Positions 26,906 to 36,525 of a stretch of 64,000 bases of DNA are shown one piece after another (within the stretch, counting starts at the first letter, position 1; every line of letters begins with the position of its first letter). A program made the position numbers and the translations under genes. Under the pieces are notes generated by a model. That model saw only the letters and a list, made by a program, of their open reading frames with translations. It was not told the origin of the DNA and searched no databases. This DNA comes from Prevotella sp. (lineage in GTDB: Bacteria > Bacteroidota > Bacteroidia > Bacteroidales > Bacteroidaceae), in the NCBI GenBank assembly GCA_017645645.1, contig JAGCOB010000028.1, positions 1 to 64,000 of the forward strand, read 5' to 3'.

Positions 26906-28315
26906 ATGAAACGATATAAGTCTGTTATTTTAAAGTTTTTCGGTTTTTGCATTATAGCGACGTTGCTTGTCAGTTGCGGCGTATATAACAAATATGAGCG
27001 TCCCGACGTAGATACGAAGGGACTGGTACGTGATGTGTTGTCAGATATGGATACACTCGCCATCCAGGATACAGCCTCGTTTGGTAACCTGCCCTGGCGC
27101 AGTGTCTTTACCGATCCGCAACTGCGTCGCCTGATAGAGCAGGGACTGGAGAAGAATGCCAACTTGCAGAATGCCGCACTCACCGTACAGATGTACGAGA
27201 CGATGCTGAAGGCAGCCAAGCTTGCCTTCCTGCCAGCTATCCAGTTTGGACAACAGGCTAATATGGCATCAATATCAACCCTCTATACGGACCCATCCGC
27301 TACAACAAGGGCTTACACGCTTCCTGTGTCAGCCAGTTGGACGTTAGACCTCTTTGGTAATATCCTGTCACAGAAGCGTTCAACGCAGATGAAACTACTG
27401 GGCTATAAAGACTATCAGATGGCTGTCCGTGCCCAGGTTGTCGGTGGTATCGCTAATGCGTATTATACCCTATTGATGCTGGACGAACAACTTCGTATCT
27501 CTACCGAGATGTCTGCAATGGCGAAGGAGACGTGGGAGATGATGAAACTGCAGTATAATCTAGGACGTGTCCGTTCTACCAGTGTGCAGAGTGCCGAGGC
27601 TTCCTATCTGTCGATGCTGACACAGGCTAATGAGTTCAAGCGCCAGATCCGTGCCACAGAGAATGCCCTCTCGTTGCTCATTGGTCAGGCAGGACAGCAG
27701 ATTCCGCGTTCTACACTTGCTGAGCAATTCTTGCCTAGTGAGTTCTCGACAGGTTGTGGTGTCGCTTTGTTGATGAACCGTCCTGATGTGCATAATGCCG
27801 AGATGAACCTGGCTGCCTGCTTCCATGATGTACAGACAGCCCGGGCACAGTTCTATCCGAATATCACCATCGGTGCTTCGGCTGCCTTTACGAATAGTAA
27901 TGGTAACATTAATCCGGGAAAGTGGTTGCTTTCTCTCTTCGGAAGTCTGACACAGCCTATTTTCCAGCGTGGTGCCTTGACTGCCAATCTGAAGGTGAGT
28001 CAGTTTAAATACGAGCAAGCCTTTAATACGTGGCAGAACGCGATCCTCTCAGCGGGTAATGAAGTATCGAATGCCCTTGTTAACTACAACAGTTATGATG
28101 CTAATTCGAAACTGGAGGCTCAGCGTATTGAGATTCTGAAGAAGAATGTGGAGGACACCAAGGCTCTCTATAAGAGTAGCGGTTCCAGTTATCTGGAAGT
28201 GCTTACTGCAGAGACACAACTGCTCAGTGCACAACTGAACAAAGCCAGCGACGACTTTAGTAAGATGCAGGCAGTGGTATCGCTGTATACGGCACTTGGA
28301 GGCGGAGGAAAGTAA
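26906..28315 (+). CDS. TolC-type efflux outer-membrane lipoprotein
   Basis: 469 residues of the NodT/OMF family. The lipobox LLVSCG gives a lipidated Cys24. Two repeats of long helices plus barrel strands are present: YDLF-like WTLDLFG, MLDEQLRISTEM, and the second WQNAILSAGNEVSNALVNY. Forms the outer-membrane exit duct of the pump encoded just upstream. Confidence 0.95.
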   Translation: MKRYKSVILKFFGFCIIATLLVSCGVYNKYERPDVDTKGLVRDVLSDMDTLAIQDTASFGNLPWRSVFTDPQLRRLIEQGLEKNANLQNAALTVQMYETMLKAAKLAFLPAIQFGQQANMASISTLYTDPSATTRAYTLPVSASWTLDLFGNILSQKRSTQMKLLGYKDYQMAVRAQVVGGIANAYYTLLMLDEQLRISTEMSAMAKETWEMMKLQYNLGRVRSTSVQSAEASYLSMLTQANEFKRQIRATENALSLLIGQAGQQIPRSTLAEQFLPSEFSTGCGVALLMNRPDVHNAEMNLAACFHDVQTARAQFYPNITIGASAAFTNSNGNINPGKWLLSLFGSLTQPIFQRGALTANLKVSQFKYEQAFNTWQNAILSAGNEVSNALVNYNSYDANSKLEAQRIEILKKNVEDTKALYKSSGSSYLEVLTAETQLLSAQLNKASDDFSKMQAVVSLYTALGGGGK

Positions 28316-28340
28316 AGTTCATAGTTTATAGTTTATAGTT

Positions 28341-29120
28341 ATGGCAAGTGAAATTAGTCCAAAGGCCGAGATTGACCCCAGAGCGAAGATCGGCGACAAC
28401 TGTAAGATATTCCCCTTTGTCTATATCGAGGGTGATGTGGAAATCGGTGACGGCTGTATCATCTTCCCCTTTGTATCTATCTTAAACGGTACGCGAATGG
28501 GTAAGAGGAACAAGGTTCACCAGGGTGCCGTCATCGGTGCACTGCCACAGGATTTCGAATTTCGTGGCGAGAAGTCGGAATGTATCATCGGGGATAATAA
28601 TATCATCCGTGAGAATGTCGTCATCAACCGTGCCACGCATACGGGGGGACAGACTGTCATCGGTAATGATAATTTCCTGATGGAAGGCGCCCATATCTCA
28701 CACGACACAAAGGTAGGCAACCGTTGCGTGTTCGGTTATGGTACAAAGATAGCCGGTGACTGTGAGATAGAGGATGGTGTCATCTTCTCGTCGAGTGTCA
28801 TCGAGAATGCCAAGACCCGTGTGGGTATCGGCTCTATGATACAGGCAGGAACAACTTTCTCGAAGGATATCCCACCTTATATTATAACCACGAGAAAGGG
28901 AGAGTATGGTGGCGTGAATATGGCAGTCGGTCGTCAGCATGGTGTGGATGAGAAGACGCTCACCCATATCGCTAATGCATACCGTCTGCTGTTCCATGGT
29001 AAGACATCTGTCTTTGATGCTGTGAACCAGATAGAGGAGCAAGTGCCCGACGGTCCCCATATCCGTCATGTCATCGAGTTCATCCGTGCCTCCAAGACAG
29101 GTATCATCACCAAGATATAA
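28341..29120 (+). CDS. lpxA: Acyl-ACP--UDP-N-acetylglucosamine O-acyltransferase
   Basis: First committed acylation of lipid A synthesis. The 259-residue protein is a left-handed beta-helix with many hexapeptide repeats (IGDNCKIF, IGDGCIIF, IGDNNIIRENVVINRATHTG). The catalytic His region HQGAVIGALPQDFEF..E and the C-terminal helical domain ANAYRLLFHGK are present. Bacteroidota often have a second LpxA fused or linked to LpxC/FabZ, so this may be the paralogous copy. It begins 25 nt after the efflux trio, behind a short tandem ATAGTTT repeat. Confidence 0.9.
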   Translation: MASEISPKAEIDPRAKIGDNCKIFPFVYIEGDVEIGDGCIIFPFVSILNGTRMGKRNKVHQGAVIGALPQDFEFRGEKSECIIGDNNIIRENVVINRATHTGGQTVIGNDNFLMEGAHISHDTKVGNRCVFGYGTKIAGDCEIEDGVIFSSSVIENAKTRVGIGSMIQAGTTFSKDIPPYIITTRKGEYGGVNMAVGRQHGVDEKTLTHIANAYRLLFHGKTSVFDAVNQIEEQVPDGPHIRHVIEFIRASKTGIITKI

Positions 29121-29132
29121 ATAATTGATAAG

Positions 29133-30260
29133 ATGAAGAATTGGTTTGATAACATCCGTATCTATCATCTGTTGATTGACAGGTTCAACGGAGGGTGGCA
29201 GGTGCCGCCAAAGAGTGAGAATGTTTTCTGCGGTGGAAACCTGCAGGGAGTTATCGACAAGCTGGACTACATCAAAGGGCTCGGCTTCACGGCAATCATG
29301 CTGTCCCCTATCTTCAAGACGGCGAATTACCATGGGTACCACACTACAGACTTCGATGAGGTCGATCCGCACTTCGGCACATGGGAGGACTATCAGCGCC
29401 TGCTTGACTTGGCTCACGATAAGGGGATGCGGATTATCTGCGACTTCGTGCCCAACCATTGTTGGTATCAGGCTCCGCTCTTTGAGGAGTCGCTGCTCAA
29501 GAATGGTGGCAAGCACCGTGACTGGTTCTTCTTTCCTAAGGAGGGTAGTGACGAGTTTGTATCGTTCTTAGGCTTTGGCGACTTGCCTAAGTTCAATCTG
29601 ACGAATCCTGAGGTGGTCCGTTTCATGATCGACAAGGCAGAGAAACTCGCCCGTATGGGTGTGGATGCTTTCCGCATCGACCATGCTTTGGGACAGCCGC
29701 ATAGTTTTCTGCAGAGTCTGCGGGAAAGTTTGGAAAAGATTAACAAAGACATTGTCGTGTTCGGTGAGGTGTGGGCATTCGGCATTGGTCCGCAGTTGGC
29801 AGGTCAGTTGTATTTTAAGACGGAGGATAGACAGAAAGAGTTTCTGGCGCAAGAAACCAAACCATTCAGTCAGGACGATTTGCAGGCAGACTACGTAGAT
29901 ACGCTGGATGGCGTACTGGATTTTGTCTATCGCGACATCCTCTTGGAAGAAATCCATTCAGGCCGAGGCATCAAGGGCAATGCTTTGCTCAAGAGCAAGA
30001 TAGCCGACCACTTCGCCAAGTATCCTGAAGACTTTAAATTAGTGCTGTTCCTAGATAATCACGACACCGACCGCTTCCTGTTCGATTGTCACGACGATGC
30101 GACCCTCTTACAAGAAGCCATTGATTTCACAAAGGAACTGCCCAGACCATTTTCGTTCCTCTATGGCACAGAGCAGCTGATGACTATCCAGTCGACCATC
30201 TTCAATGCTGAGCCCTACGCCGACCTTCGTGTGCGCAACTGTATGGACTGGCGGAAGTGA
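29133..30260 (+). CDS. Alpha-amylase family glycoside hydrolase (GH13), short form
   Basis: 375 residues with the GH13 barrel: YHGYHTTDFDEVDPHFGTWE, FVPNHCW, the nucleophile Asp in DAFRIDHALGQ, the acid/base Glu in VFGEVWAFG and the third Asp in LFLDNHDTDRF. No signal peptide, so it acts on cytoplasmic alpha-glucans such as glycogen or maltodextrin. It stops soon after the barrel and lacks the usual beta-sheet domain C. It precedes the STAS and debranching genes and is probably co-transcribed. Confidence 0.92.
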   Translation: MKNWFDNIRIYHLLIDRFNGGWQVPPKSENVFCGGNLQGVIDKLDYIKGLGFTAIMLSPIFKTANYHGYHTTDFDEVDPHFGTWEDYQRLLDLAHDKGMRIICDFVPNHCWYQAPLFEESLLKNGGKHRDWFFFPKEGSDEFVSFLGFGDLPKFNLTNPEVVRFMIDKAEKLARMGVDAFRIDHALGQPHSFLQSLRESLEKINKDIVVFGEVWAFGIGPQLAGQLYFKTEDRQKEFLAQETKPFSQDDLQADYVDTLDGVLDFVYRDILLEEIHSGRGIKGNALLKSKIADHFAKYPEDFKLVLFLDNHDTDRFLFDCHDDATLLQEAIDFTKELPRPFSFLYGTEQLMTIQSTIFNAEPYADLRVRNCMDWRK

Positions 30261-30305
30261 TGAACGGTCAGTGCGAGCAATCCAATACAATAAGCAATAA
30301 CGACG

Positions 30306-30581
30306 ATGGATACAGAAACTTACAAATTAGGCAAAGAGTTGGACTCTTTCAACTATCAGGAAGTACAGGATGGCATACTGGCCATTCTGGAGAAAGGCTG
30401 TAATGCGGTACTCGATATGACTGACTGTACATACGTTTCCAGTTCCGGTCTGCGTGTATTACTCTACTCCAAGAAGGTGGCAGCTTCCAAAGGACTGGGC
30501 TTCTGTCTCAAGGGCGTGAGTGCCGAGGTGAAGGACATTATGGACATAACGGGTTTCGATGGTTTCTTCGAATATGCATAG
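30306..30581 (+). CDS. STAS-domain protein (anti-sigma factor antagonist type)
   Basis: A 91-residue single STAS domain of the SpoIIAA/RsbV type. The phosphorylatable serine region is seen in CTYVSSSGLRVLLYSKK after AVLDMTD. Such proteins release an anti-sigma kinase when dephosphorylated by a SpoIIE/RsbU phosphatase. Its reading frame overlaps the start of glgX by 8 nt (ATGCATAG), so synthesis is tied to a glycogen enzyme. The likely kinase partner is the ATPase at 32710. Confidence 0.92.
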   Translation: MDTETYKLGKELDSFNYQEVQDGILAILEKGCNAVLDMTDCTYVSSSGLRVLLYSKKVAASKGLGFCLKGVSAEVKDIMDITGFDGFFEYA

Positions 30582-32679
30582 AGTCGATATATTTCCCACG
30601 CATGAGTACCAAGGGCTGAAGTTGCGTCCGGGTAGACCCTATCCTTTTGGGGCAACGGTCTTTGGCAACGCTGTCAACTTCTCCGTATATTCCCGTTATG
30701 CTATCGACTGCACGTTAGTGCTCTTCCACAACCGTGAAGAGAAGCCCTTTATCGAAATTCCTTTCTTCAAGGAATTCCGATTGGGCAATGTGTTCTCGAT
30801 GATGATCTTTGACTTGGATTACGAGAACATCGAATACGGTTACCGCATGGATGGTCCTTTCTGTCCGGAGGAAGGTCATCGTTTCGATAAGTCGAAAATC
30901 CTGCTGGACCCTTATGCGAAGTTGATTGTGGGTCGTGACGTATGGGGCAAACAACCCAATTGGGACAGCCTTTACCAGTACCGTGCCCGTGTGGTCTTCG
31001 ATGATTTCGACTGGGAGAACGACCTTCCGTTAGAGACACCTGTCAACGACCTCATCGTTTATGAGATGCATGTGCGCAATTTCACATGCGGTTCTGGTGC
31101 CGGTGTGAAGCACAGAGGAACATTTGCCGGCATCGTCGAGAAGATACCCTACCTCCTTGAACTAGGCGTCAACTGTGTGGAGCTGATGCCCATCCATGAG
31201 TTCGACGAGTTCGAAAACTACAGGTCCTCACCTGTAGATGGTCATCCGCTCTATAACCTGTGGGGTTACAGCAACGTGGGATTTTTTGCGCCCAAGGCCG
31301 CCTACGCCTCGTCAGGACGGTTCAGCATGCAGGTAGATGAGTTGAAGAACCTGGTGAAGCGACTGCATGCCAACGGTATCGAGGTGATACTCGACGTGGT
31401 ATTCAACCATACCGCTGAAGGCGACCAGCGTGGTCCGTATATCTCTTATCGCGGCATCGACAACAAGACCTATTATATGCTGACTCCTGACGGCTCATAT
31501 TTCAACTTCAGTGGCTGCGGCAATACACTGAACTGCAACAACCCCAATGTGCGTGATATGATTGTCGAAAGCCTTCGCTATTGGGTCACCGATTACCATA
31601 TAGACGGTTTCCGTTTCGATCTCGCCGCCATTCTCGGCCGTGACCAGAACGGTAATCCTATGTCGAACCCTCCATTGCTCGAATCACTCGCCCACGATCC
31701 GATTCTCGGCAAAACGAAACTGATAGCCGAGGCATGGGATGCGGGCGGACTCTATCAGGTGGGATCGTTCCCATCATGGGGACGTTGGGCAGAGTGGAAC
31801 GGGAAGTTCCGCGACAGCATCCGACGCTTCCTCAAGAGCGACGAGCAGGTACTTGGTGATGTGAAGGAGCGCATGATAGGATCCCCTGACCTTTATGCCT
31901 CACAGGGACGAGGCATCAAGGCGAGTGTCAACTTCGTCACTGCTCATGACGGTTTTACATTGATGGATCTGGTGTCGTATAACGACAAGCACAACGAGGG
32001 CAACGGCGAGGATAACCGTGACGGTGAGAATCACAACAACAGTTGGAACTGCGGTTGGGAAGGTCCCACTGACGATGTTGCCATCAACCGCCTGCGCCAC
32101 CGGCAAGTTAAGAATGCCGTCACGCTGCTGATGGTCAGTCAGGGCATTCCCATGGTGCTGTCGGGTGATGAGATGGGCAACTCCCAGCAAGGCAACAACA
32201 ACGCCTATTGTCAGGATAATGAGATTGCGTGGCTCGACTGGAACAACCTGGAAAAGAATGCCGACATCTTCCGCTATTTCAAACAGATGATTCAGTTCCG
32301 CCTTCATCATAAAGTGTTGCGCTATGAGGATCACCTGAGCCATAGCGATTATCGTAATCTGGGCTACCCTGACTTTTCGTGGCATGGTGTGAAGGCTTGG
32401 CAGCCTGAAAGCGGCTTCAACAACCTCACGGCAGCGTTCATGTTGAACGGACAATATGCCGATGACGATTTCATTTATGTCGCCATGAACATGCACTGGG
32501 AAATGCACGGCTTTGAGTTGCCTCAGTTGCCTGTGGACATGACTTGGCACATCTTTGCTAATACTGGGATGGAATCTCCCGATGACATCTTTGAACCAGG
32601 GAAAGAGCCTGTCATTGAGAATCAGCATGAGGTGTTGGTAGGTCCACGATCCATCATCGTTCTCGTGGGAAGAGGTTAA
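30574..32679 (+). CDS. glgX: Glycogen-debranching protein
   Basis: About 701 residues, GH13 subfamily of isoamylase/GlgX type, hydrolysing alpha-1,6 branches of glycogen. A CBM48-like N-domain (LRPGRPYPFGATVFGNAVNF) leads to the barrel: ILDVVFNHTAEGD, DGFRFDLAAILGRD with the nucleophile, LIAEAWDAGG with the acid/base, and TAHDGFTLMDLVSYNDKHN. The start at MHRVDIF overlaps the STAS stop; an upstream in-frame ATG at 30559 is possible. Confidence 0.94.
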   Translation: MHRVDIFPTHEYQGLKLRPGRPYPFGATVFGNAVNFSVYSRYAIDCTLVLFHNREEKPFIEIPFFKEFRLGNVFSMMIFDLDYENIEYGYRMDGPFCPEEGHRFDKSKILLDPYAKLIVGRDVWGKQPNWDSLYQYRARVVFDDFDWENDLPLETPVNDLIVYEMHVRNFTCGSGAGVKHRGTFAGIVEKIPYLLELGVNCVELMPIHEFDEFENYRSSPVDGHPLYNLWGYSNVGFFAPKAAYASSGRFSMQVDELKNLVKRLHANGIEVILDVVFNHTAEGDQRGPYISYRGIDNKTYYMLTPDGSYFNFSGCGNTLNCNNPNVRDMIVESLRYWVTDYHIDGFRFDLAAILGRDQNGNPMSNPPLLESLAHDPILGKTKLIAEAWDAGGLYQVGSFPSWGRWAEWNGKFRDSIRRFLKSDEQVLGDVKERMIGSPDLYASQGRGIKASVNFVTAHDGFTLMDLVSYNDKHNEGNGEDNRDGENHNNSWNCGWEGPTDDVAINRLRHRQVKNAVTLLMVSQGIPMVLSGDEMGNSQQGNNNAYCQDNEIAWLDWNNLEKNADIFRYFKQMIQFRLHHKVLRYEDHLSHSDYRNLGYPDFSWHGVKAWQPESGFNNLTAAFMLNGQYADDDFIYVAMNMHWEMHGFELPQLPVDMTWHIFANTGMESPDDIFEPGKEPVIENQHEVLVGPRSIIVLVGRG

Positions 32680-32709
32680 GGGTTTAAAAGGTTCAAGAGT
32701 TTAAGGGTT

Positions 32710-33138
32710 ATGAGTGAACTACATTTCCAGCCCATCAAAGAGAAGTCACGTGAAATACTCAATGCCATCCTGCAAACACCCGAGGTGACCTCGTGCAACC
32801 TGAAGGATGCCTTGGTTCTCCGACTGGCCTGCGAGGAAGTGGTCATGAATGTGACATCTTATGCTTATCCCGAAGGTACCGATGGTTTTTTGGATGTGGA
32901 AATTGAGAAAGACGACAACCGCATCGTCATCCGTTTCAAAGATGGTGGTAAGCCTTTTAATCCTCTGGCTCAGGAAAAGCCAGATACAAAGCTCCCGTGG
33001 AAACTACGTCATATCGGCGGACTTGGTATCTTTCTCGTCATCAAAAAAATGGATGACACCCGTTATGCTTATGTGGATAATAAGAATGTTTTGACTATCG
33101 AAAAAGTTATTAAAGTCATTGAGAATAAGGAACGTTAA
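32710..33138 (+). CDS. RsbW/SpoIIAB-like ATP-binding anti-sigma kinase
   Basis: 142 residues with a GHKL ATPase fold: N-box LACEEVVMNVTSYAYP, G1 box RFKDGGKPFNPL and G2 region HIGGLGIFLVIKKMDDTRY. It would phosphorylate the STAS protein encoded 2.1 kb upstream and may hold a sigma factor or another target. The target is not adjacent. A matching SpoIIE-type phosphatase is missing here; only a broken tail of one is found at 53487-53651. Confidence 0.9.
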   Translation: MSELHFQPIKEKSREILNAILQTPEVTSCNLKDALVLRLACEEVVMNVTSYAYPEGTDGFLDVEIEKDDNRIVIRFKDGGKPFNPLAQEKPDTKLPWKLRHIGGLGIFLVIKKMDDTRYAYVDNKNVLTIEKVIKVIENKER

Positions 33139-33151
33139 AAAACAGATAAAG

Positions 33152-35593
33152 ATGAAAAGGATAAGTATTGTTGCCTTGTTGTGGTGCGTGGCCGTCAGTG
33201 TGATGGCACAGAGATTCCCAGTGGGCATTTTCAGCGTACAGGACACGGTGAAGGGTTTCCAGTTGGGTGTCATCTCATCGGTGAATCCCGACGGAGGTAA
33301 AGGACTCCAGTTGTCGGGCTTCACCAACACGTCAGGAGGCACCTTTAACGGTCTGCAGTTAAGTGGTATCAGTAACATTACGGACGGCATGAACCGTGGT
33401 GCACAGTTGTCGGCCATCATGAATGTTTCGTCTTCCATGATGCGTGGTTTGCAGTTGGGAGCCGTCAACTATGCCGACTCACTGAACGGTGCACAGGTCG
33501 GCGTGCTCAACGTTGCCCGTAAGCGCCCGAAGGGGTGGCAGGTAGGACTGATCAACGTGTCGGATGACACCATCGGTCATAAGATCGGTCTGGTGAACAT
33601 CAACCCGATGACTACCATTGACTGGATGCTGTATGGAGGAACTTCTACCAAGATAAATTTCGCTATACGCTATCGAAACAAGAGTACCTATAATGTCTTA
33701 GGTGTCGGTACCCATTTCATGGGACTCGACAGCAAGTTCTCGGGTGCAGTGTTCTATCGGTTGGGACAGTATTTCCAGTTGTCGCCGAAATGGAGTCTGA
33801 GTGGTGATATCGGTTACTACCATGTGGAGACCTTTAAGAAGAACTCGGACGAAGGTCCCGAGCGGCTGTATTCCCTGCAGGCCCGTCTTAATGCCGACTA
33901 CCAGTTCAGCAAGCGCTTCGGTGCCTTTGCCTCTGTGGGATGGGGACTCACCCGCTATTATAACCGTAACGAGACCTACCGCAGTCGTCCGTTGTTCGAA
34001 ATGGGTCTGACCTATCGTCGTTCGAGGAGCAGTCGCGACGACCTCTGGCAGAACACCAGTCTAAGGAAGAAGGTGGCAGAAAACCATCAGGAGACGGGCG
34101 ACAGCACGATGGCTCTTGAACCCAAGAAGAATTTCTGGGCTGCAGCTGCCAAGGTTACCGGTATCAACGTCGGAGTACACCTGTTGGACCGATACATCCT
34201 GAAGGAGCCCTTCGTGAAGACGACGTTGCATAGCATCGGCGACAACTTCAGCAAGGGTATGGTGTGGGATAACGACCTGTTCACGATGAACATGTTCGCC
34301 CACCCCTATCATGGCAACCTGTACTTCAATGCTGCCCGTGCCAGTGGATTGAGCTACTGGGAGTCGGCGCCGTTCGCTCTCCTGGGCTCTGCCGAGTGGG
34401 AGTTCTTTGGCGAGACAGATCCCCCTGCCATCAACGACCTGTTTGCTACGACCTGTGGCGGTATGGCCATCGGTGAAACACTGCACCGTCTGAGTCTTAT
34501 GCCACTTGACGACCGTACGCGTGGCTGGAACCGCTTCTGGCGCGAGGCAGTGGCTACTTTGTTAAACCCCATCCAGGGACTGCATCGTATCATCAGCGGT
34601 GATGCCTGGCGCGTGAAGAGCGACCACTACCATTATCACGACTTCCATACGATACCCATTCAGGCATCCTTCTCGACCGGTCTTCGCTATGTGGCTGACG
34701 ATGGTGCCCTGTTCCGTGGCGACTACTGCCCGTATGTAAACATCGGCATTGTCTATGGTACGGGTGCCGACGGCGAAAAGCACACCAAGCCTTTCGACTT
34801 CTTCGACTTCGATGCTACATTCTCTTTCGGCGGCAGCCAACCTGTCATCAACAACATCAACATCATGGGTCGTCTGTGGAGTACGCCCGTCATCGACCGT
34901 ACGGCAAAGAACGAACACGGTAAGAGTATGTATGGTGAGTTCGGTTTCTATCAGCACTACAACTATTATGACTCTAAACCCATCAAGAACGGCTCAGACC
35001 TGACACCCTACCGCATCAGTGAACCCGCATCGTTCGGTCCTGGTTTTATGTTTGTGATGGAGCATCCCAAGGCAGCACTCACCCGTGCTGAGCAGCGCAT
35101 CTTCCTGAGCGGTATTCTGTTGGGTGGCACCAAGAGCGACTACTTCAACATCATCGAGCGCGACTACAATATGGGCAGCGGTTTCAGCATCAAGACAAAG
35201 ACGGTGCTCGACTTTGGCAGCAAGGCACGCTTCACGCTGAACGCCAAGTATTTCCGCATCTTTACATTCAAGGGATACGAGGATAAGCTGGCACCACTGC
35301 AGGAACGTATTGACAATGGCGAATTCACGGCAGAATATCTGCGCTCCATCGCCGACGACAAAGAAAAGTTCGAGGAAGTGACGGGCTATGACCTGCGCTA
35401 TCTGAATGCTCAGGGTGACAAGGGCAATGCCGGACTGCTGATTATCAATCCCGTGCTGGAGCTCCATCTGACGAAGCAATGGGGCATCATCGTTCAGGGT
35501 TCCTACTTTCATCGTCGCACCTACTACAAGTATCACGACAATGTGCATGCCAACACCTTTGAGACCAAGCTAGGAGTGATCTGCAGACTGTAA
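33152..35593 (+). CDS. Outer-membrane-type protein with surface repeats and DUF3943
   Basis: 813 residues with a signal peptide (MKRISIVALLWCVAVSVMAQ). Residues 25-170 contain repeats of the GLQLSGxxN / GAQVGVLNV / GWQVGLINV kind. The rest has barrel-like strands and a DUF3943-type segment (WDNDLFTMNMFAHPYHGNLY and EFFGETDPPAINDLFATTCG), ending in barrel strands closing with LGVICRL. The start at 33152 is chosen for the signal peptide; it begins 14 nt after the RsbW-like stop. Function unknown, probably outer-membrane. Confidence 0.82.
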   Translation: MKRISIVALLWCVAVSVMAQRFPVGIFSVQDTVKGFQLGVISSVNPDGGKGLQLSGFTNTSGGTFNGLQLSGISNITDGMNRGAQLSAIMNVSSSMMRGLQLGAVNYADSLNGAQVGVLNVARKRPKGWQVGLINVSDDTIGHKIGLVNINPMTTIDWMLYGGTSTKINFAIRYRNKSTYNVLGVGTHFMGLDSKFSGAVFYRLGQYFQLSPKWSLSGDIGYYHVETFKKNSDEGPERLYSLQARLNADYQFSKRFGAFASVGWGLTRYYNRNETYRSRPLFEMGLTYRRSRSSRDDLWQNTSLRKKVAENHQETGDSTMALEPKKNFWAAAAKVTGINVGVHLLDRYILKEPFVKTTLHSIGDNFSKGMVWDNDLFTMNMFAHPYHGNLYFNAARASGLSYWESAPFALLGSAEWEFFGETDPPAINDLFATTCGGMAIGETLHRLSLMPLDDRTRGWNRFWREAVATLLNPIQGLHRIISGDAWRVKSDHYHYHDFHTIPIQASFSTGLRYVADDGALFRGDYCPYVNIGIVYGTGADGEKHTKPFDFFDFDATFSFGGSQPVINNINIMGRLWSTPVIDRTAKNEHGKSMYGEFGFYQHYNYYDSKPIKNGSDLTPYRISEPASFGPGFMFVMEHPKAALTRAEQRIFLSGILLGGTKSDYFNIIERDYNMGSGFSIKTKTVLDFGSKARFTLNAKYFRIFTFKGYEDKLAPLQERIDNGEFTAEYLRSIADDKEKFEEVTGYDLRYLNAQGDKGNAGLLIINPVLELHLTKQWGIIVQGSYFHRRTYYKYHDNVHANTFETKLGVICRL

Positions 35594-35629
35594 GTACCAA
35601 TAAATATTCGTTAGTTGTAATCAAGGAGC

Positions 35630-36394
35630 TTAATAACTCGCCGTACAGGGAATACCGGCGGCAATCACACGGTCGCGAATGGCATCAAGCTGTTCGCGAC
35701 TGGCTTTTTCCAGTCCGTGGGCAGGTGTCTCACGGTCGATGGTATAGACCATCACCTGCTGAGGCTTGATGGTCTTGACAACCTCCAGCCACGGCCCTAC
35801 ATACTCCTCCCCGGTATTGTCGACAGAAGCCCCCCTCATGAACATCGTCTGGATGATGATATGTCCGTTGAATGCCTTCATCCGCTCGATGATGAGGTTG
35901 ACATCATAAGTACCGTTGGGACGGTCAACCTTTTGGATATAGTCAGGGTCAACGGTATCCAGTTTGAGGATGTTGTCGTCCACCTTCATCAGGGCATCGT
36001 GCACCTGTGGTCGGTGAATCATGGTGGAGTTGCTCAGTACGCAGACCTTGGCCTTGGGACAATACTGGTTGCGCAGTTGGATGGTGTCGTCGATGATCTC
36101 TGCGAAGTGGGGATGACAGGTCGGCTCACCATTACCGGCAAAGGTGAGTACGTCAGGCAGTTGTCTTGCTGCAGTCATCTCCTGCAGCTTCTGTTCCAAT
36201 CGTTGAGATACTTCCTCACGGGTAGGCAAGGGCAGGGTAGGGCGGTGGTCTTCGTTGAAGCCGCACTCACAGTAGATACAGTCGAACGAACACACCTTGC
36301 CGTCGCCAGGCAGCAGGTTGATGCCTAAGGAGATGCCCAGTCGGCGACTATGCACTGGACCGAAGATCGGTGATGGATATATAATCGTACTCAT
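35630..36394 (-). CDS. Radical SAM protein
   Basis: A 254-residue radical S-adenosylmethionine enzyme. The iron-sulfur cluster motif CSFDCIYC (CxxxCxxC) is near residue 40, with the SAM-binding region TFAGNGEPTCHP after it. It resembles the HpsN/YfkA-like group of wyosine-type radical SAM proteins; the substrate is not evident. The start MSTIIYPSPIFGPVHSRRLG directly follows a strong promoter. Convergent with the DUF3943 gene. Confidence 0.9.
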   Translation of the reverse strand: MSTIIYPSPIFGPVHSRRLGISLGINLLPGDGKVCSFDCIYCECGFNEDHRPTLPLPTREEVSQRLEQKLQEMTAARQLPDVLTFAGNGEPTCHPHFAEIIDDTIQLRNQYCPKAKVCVLSNSTMIHRPQVHDALMKVDDNILKLDTVDPDYIQKVDRPNGTYDVNLIIERMKAFNGHIIIQTMFMRGASVDNTGEEYVGPWLEVVKTIKPQQVMVYTIDRETPAHGLEKASREQLDAIRDRVIAAGIPCTASY

Positions 36395-36402
36395 AGTGCC
36401 GA

Positions 36403-36434
36403 CAAAATTACGAAATAACGAAATAATAACCAAA
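36403..36434 (-). promoter_or_regulatory. Promoter of the radical SAM gene
   Basis: Minus strand TTTG (36434-36431), 20-nt spacer, TAATTTTG (36410-36403). Only 8 nt separate the box from the ATG, and the junction sequence TTTGTCGGCACTATG is the same as at the sigma-factor gene. Confidence 0.8.
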
Positions 36435-36499
36435 TATAATTGATTTAAGTTTCGCATTCGCTCAACTTTTTGCCTGGCAGCTTGCAGCCGTCGAGGGTG

Positions 36500-36521
36500 T
36501 ACCGGTCACGAAGGACATAGA
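36500..36521 (+). repeat. 22-bp direct repeat, left of hipBA
   Basis: TACCGGTCACGAAGGACATA followed by GA; an identical copy lies at 38146-38167. It sits 4 nt beyond the hipA stop. Together the copies bracket the toxin-antitoxin module. Confidence 0.9.
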
Positions 36522-36525
36522 CGTA

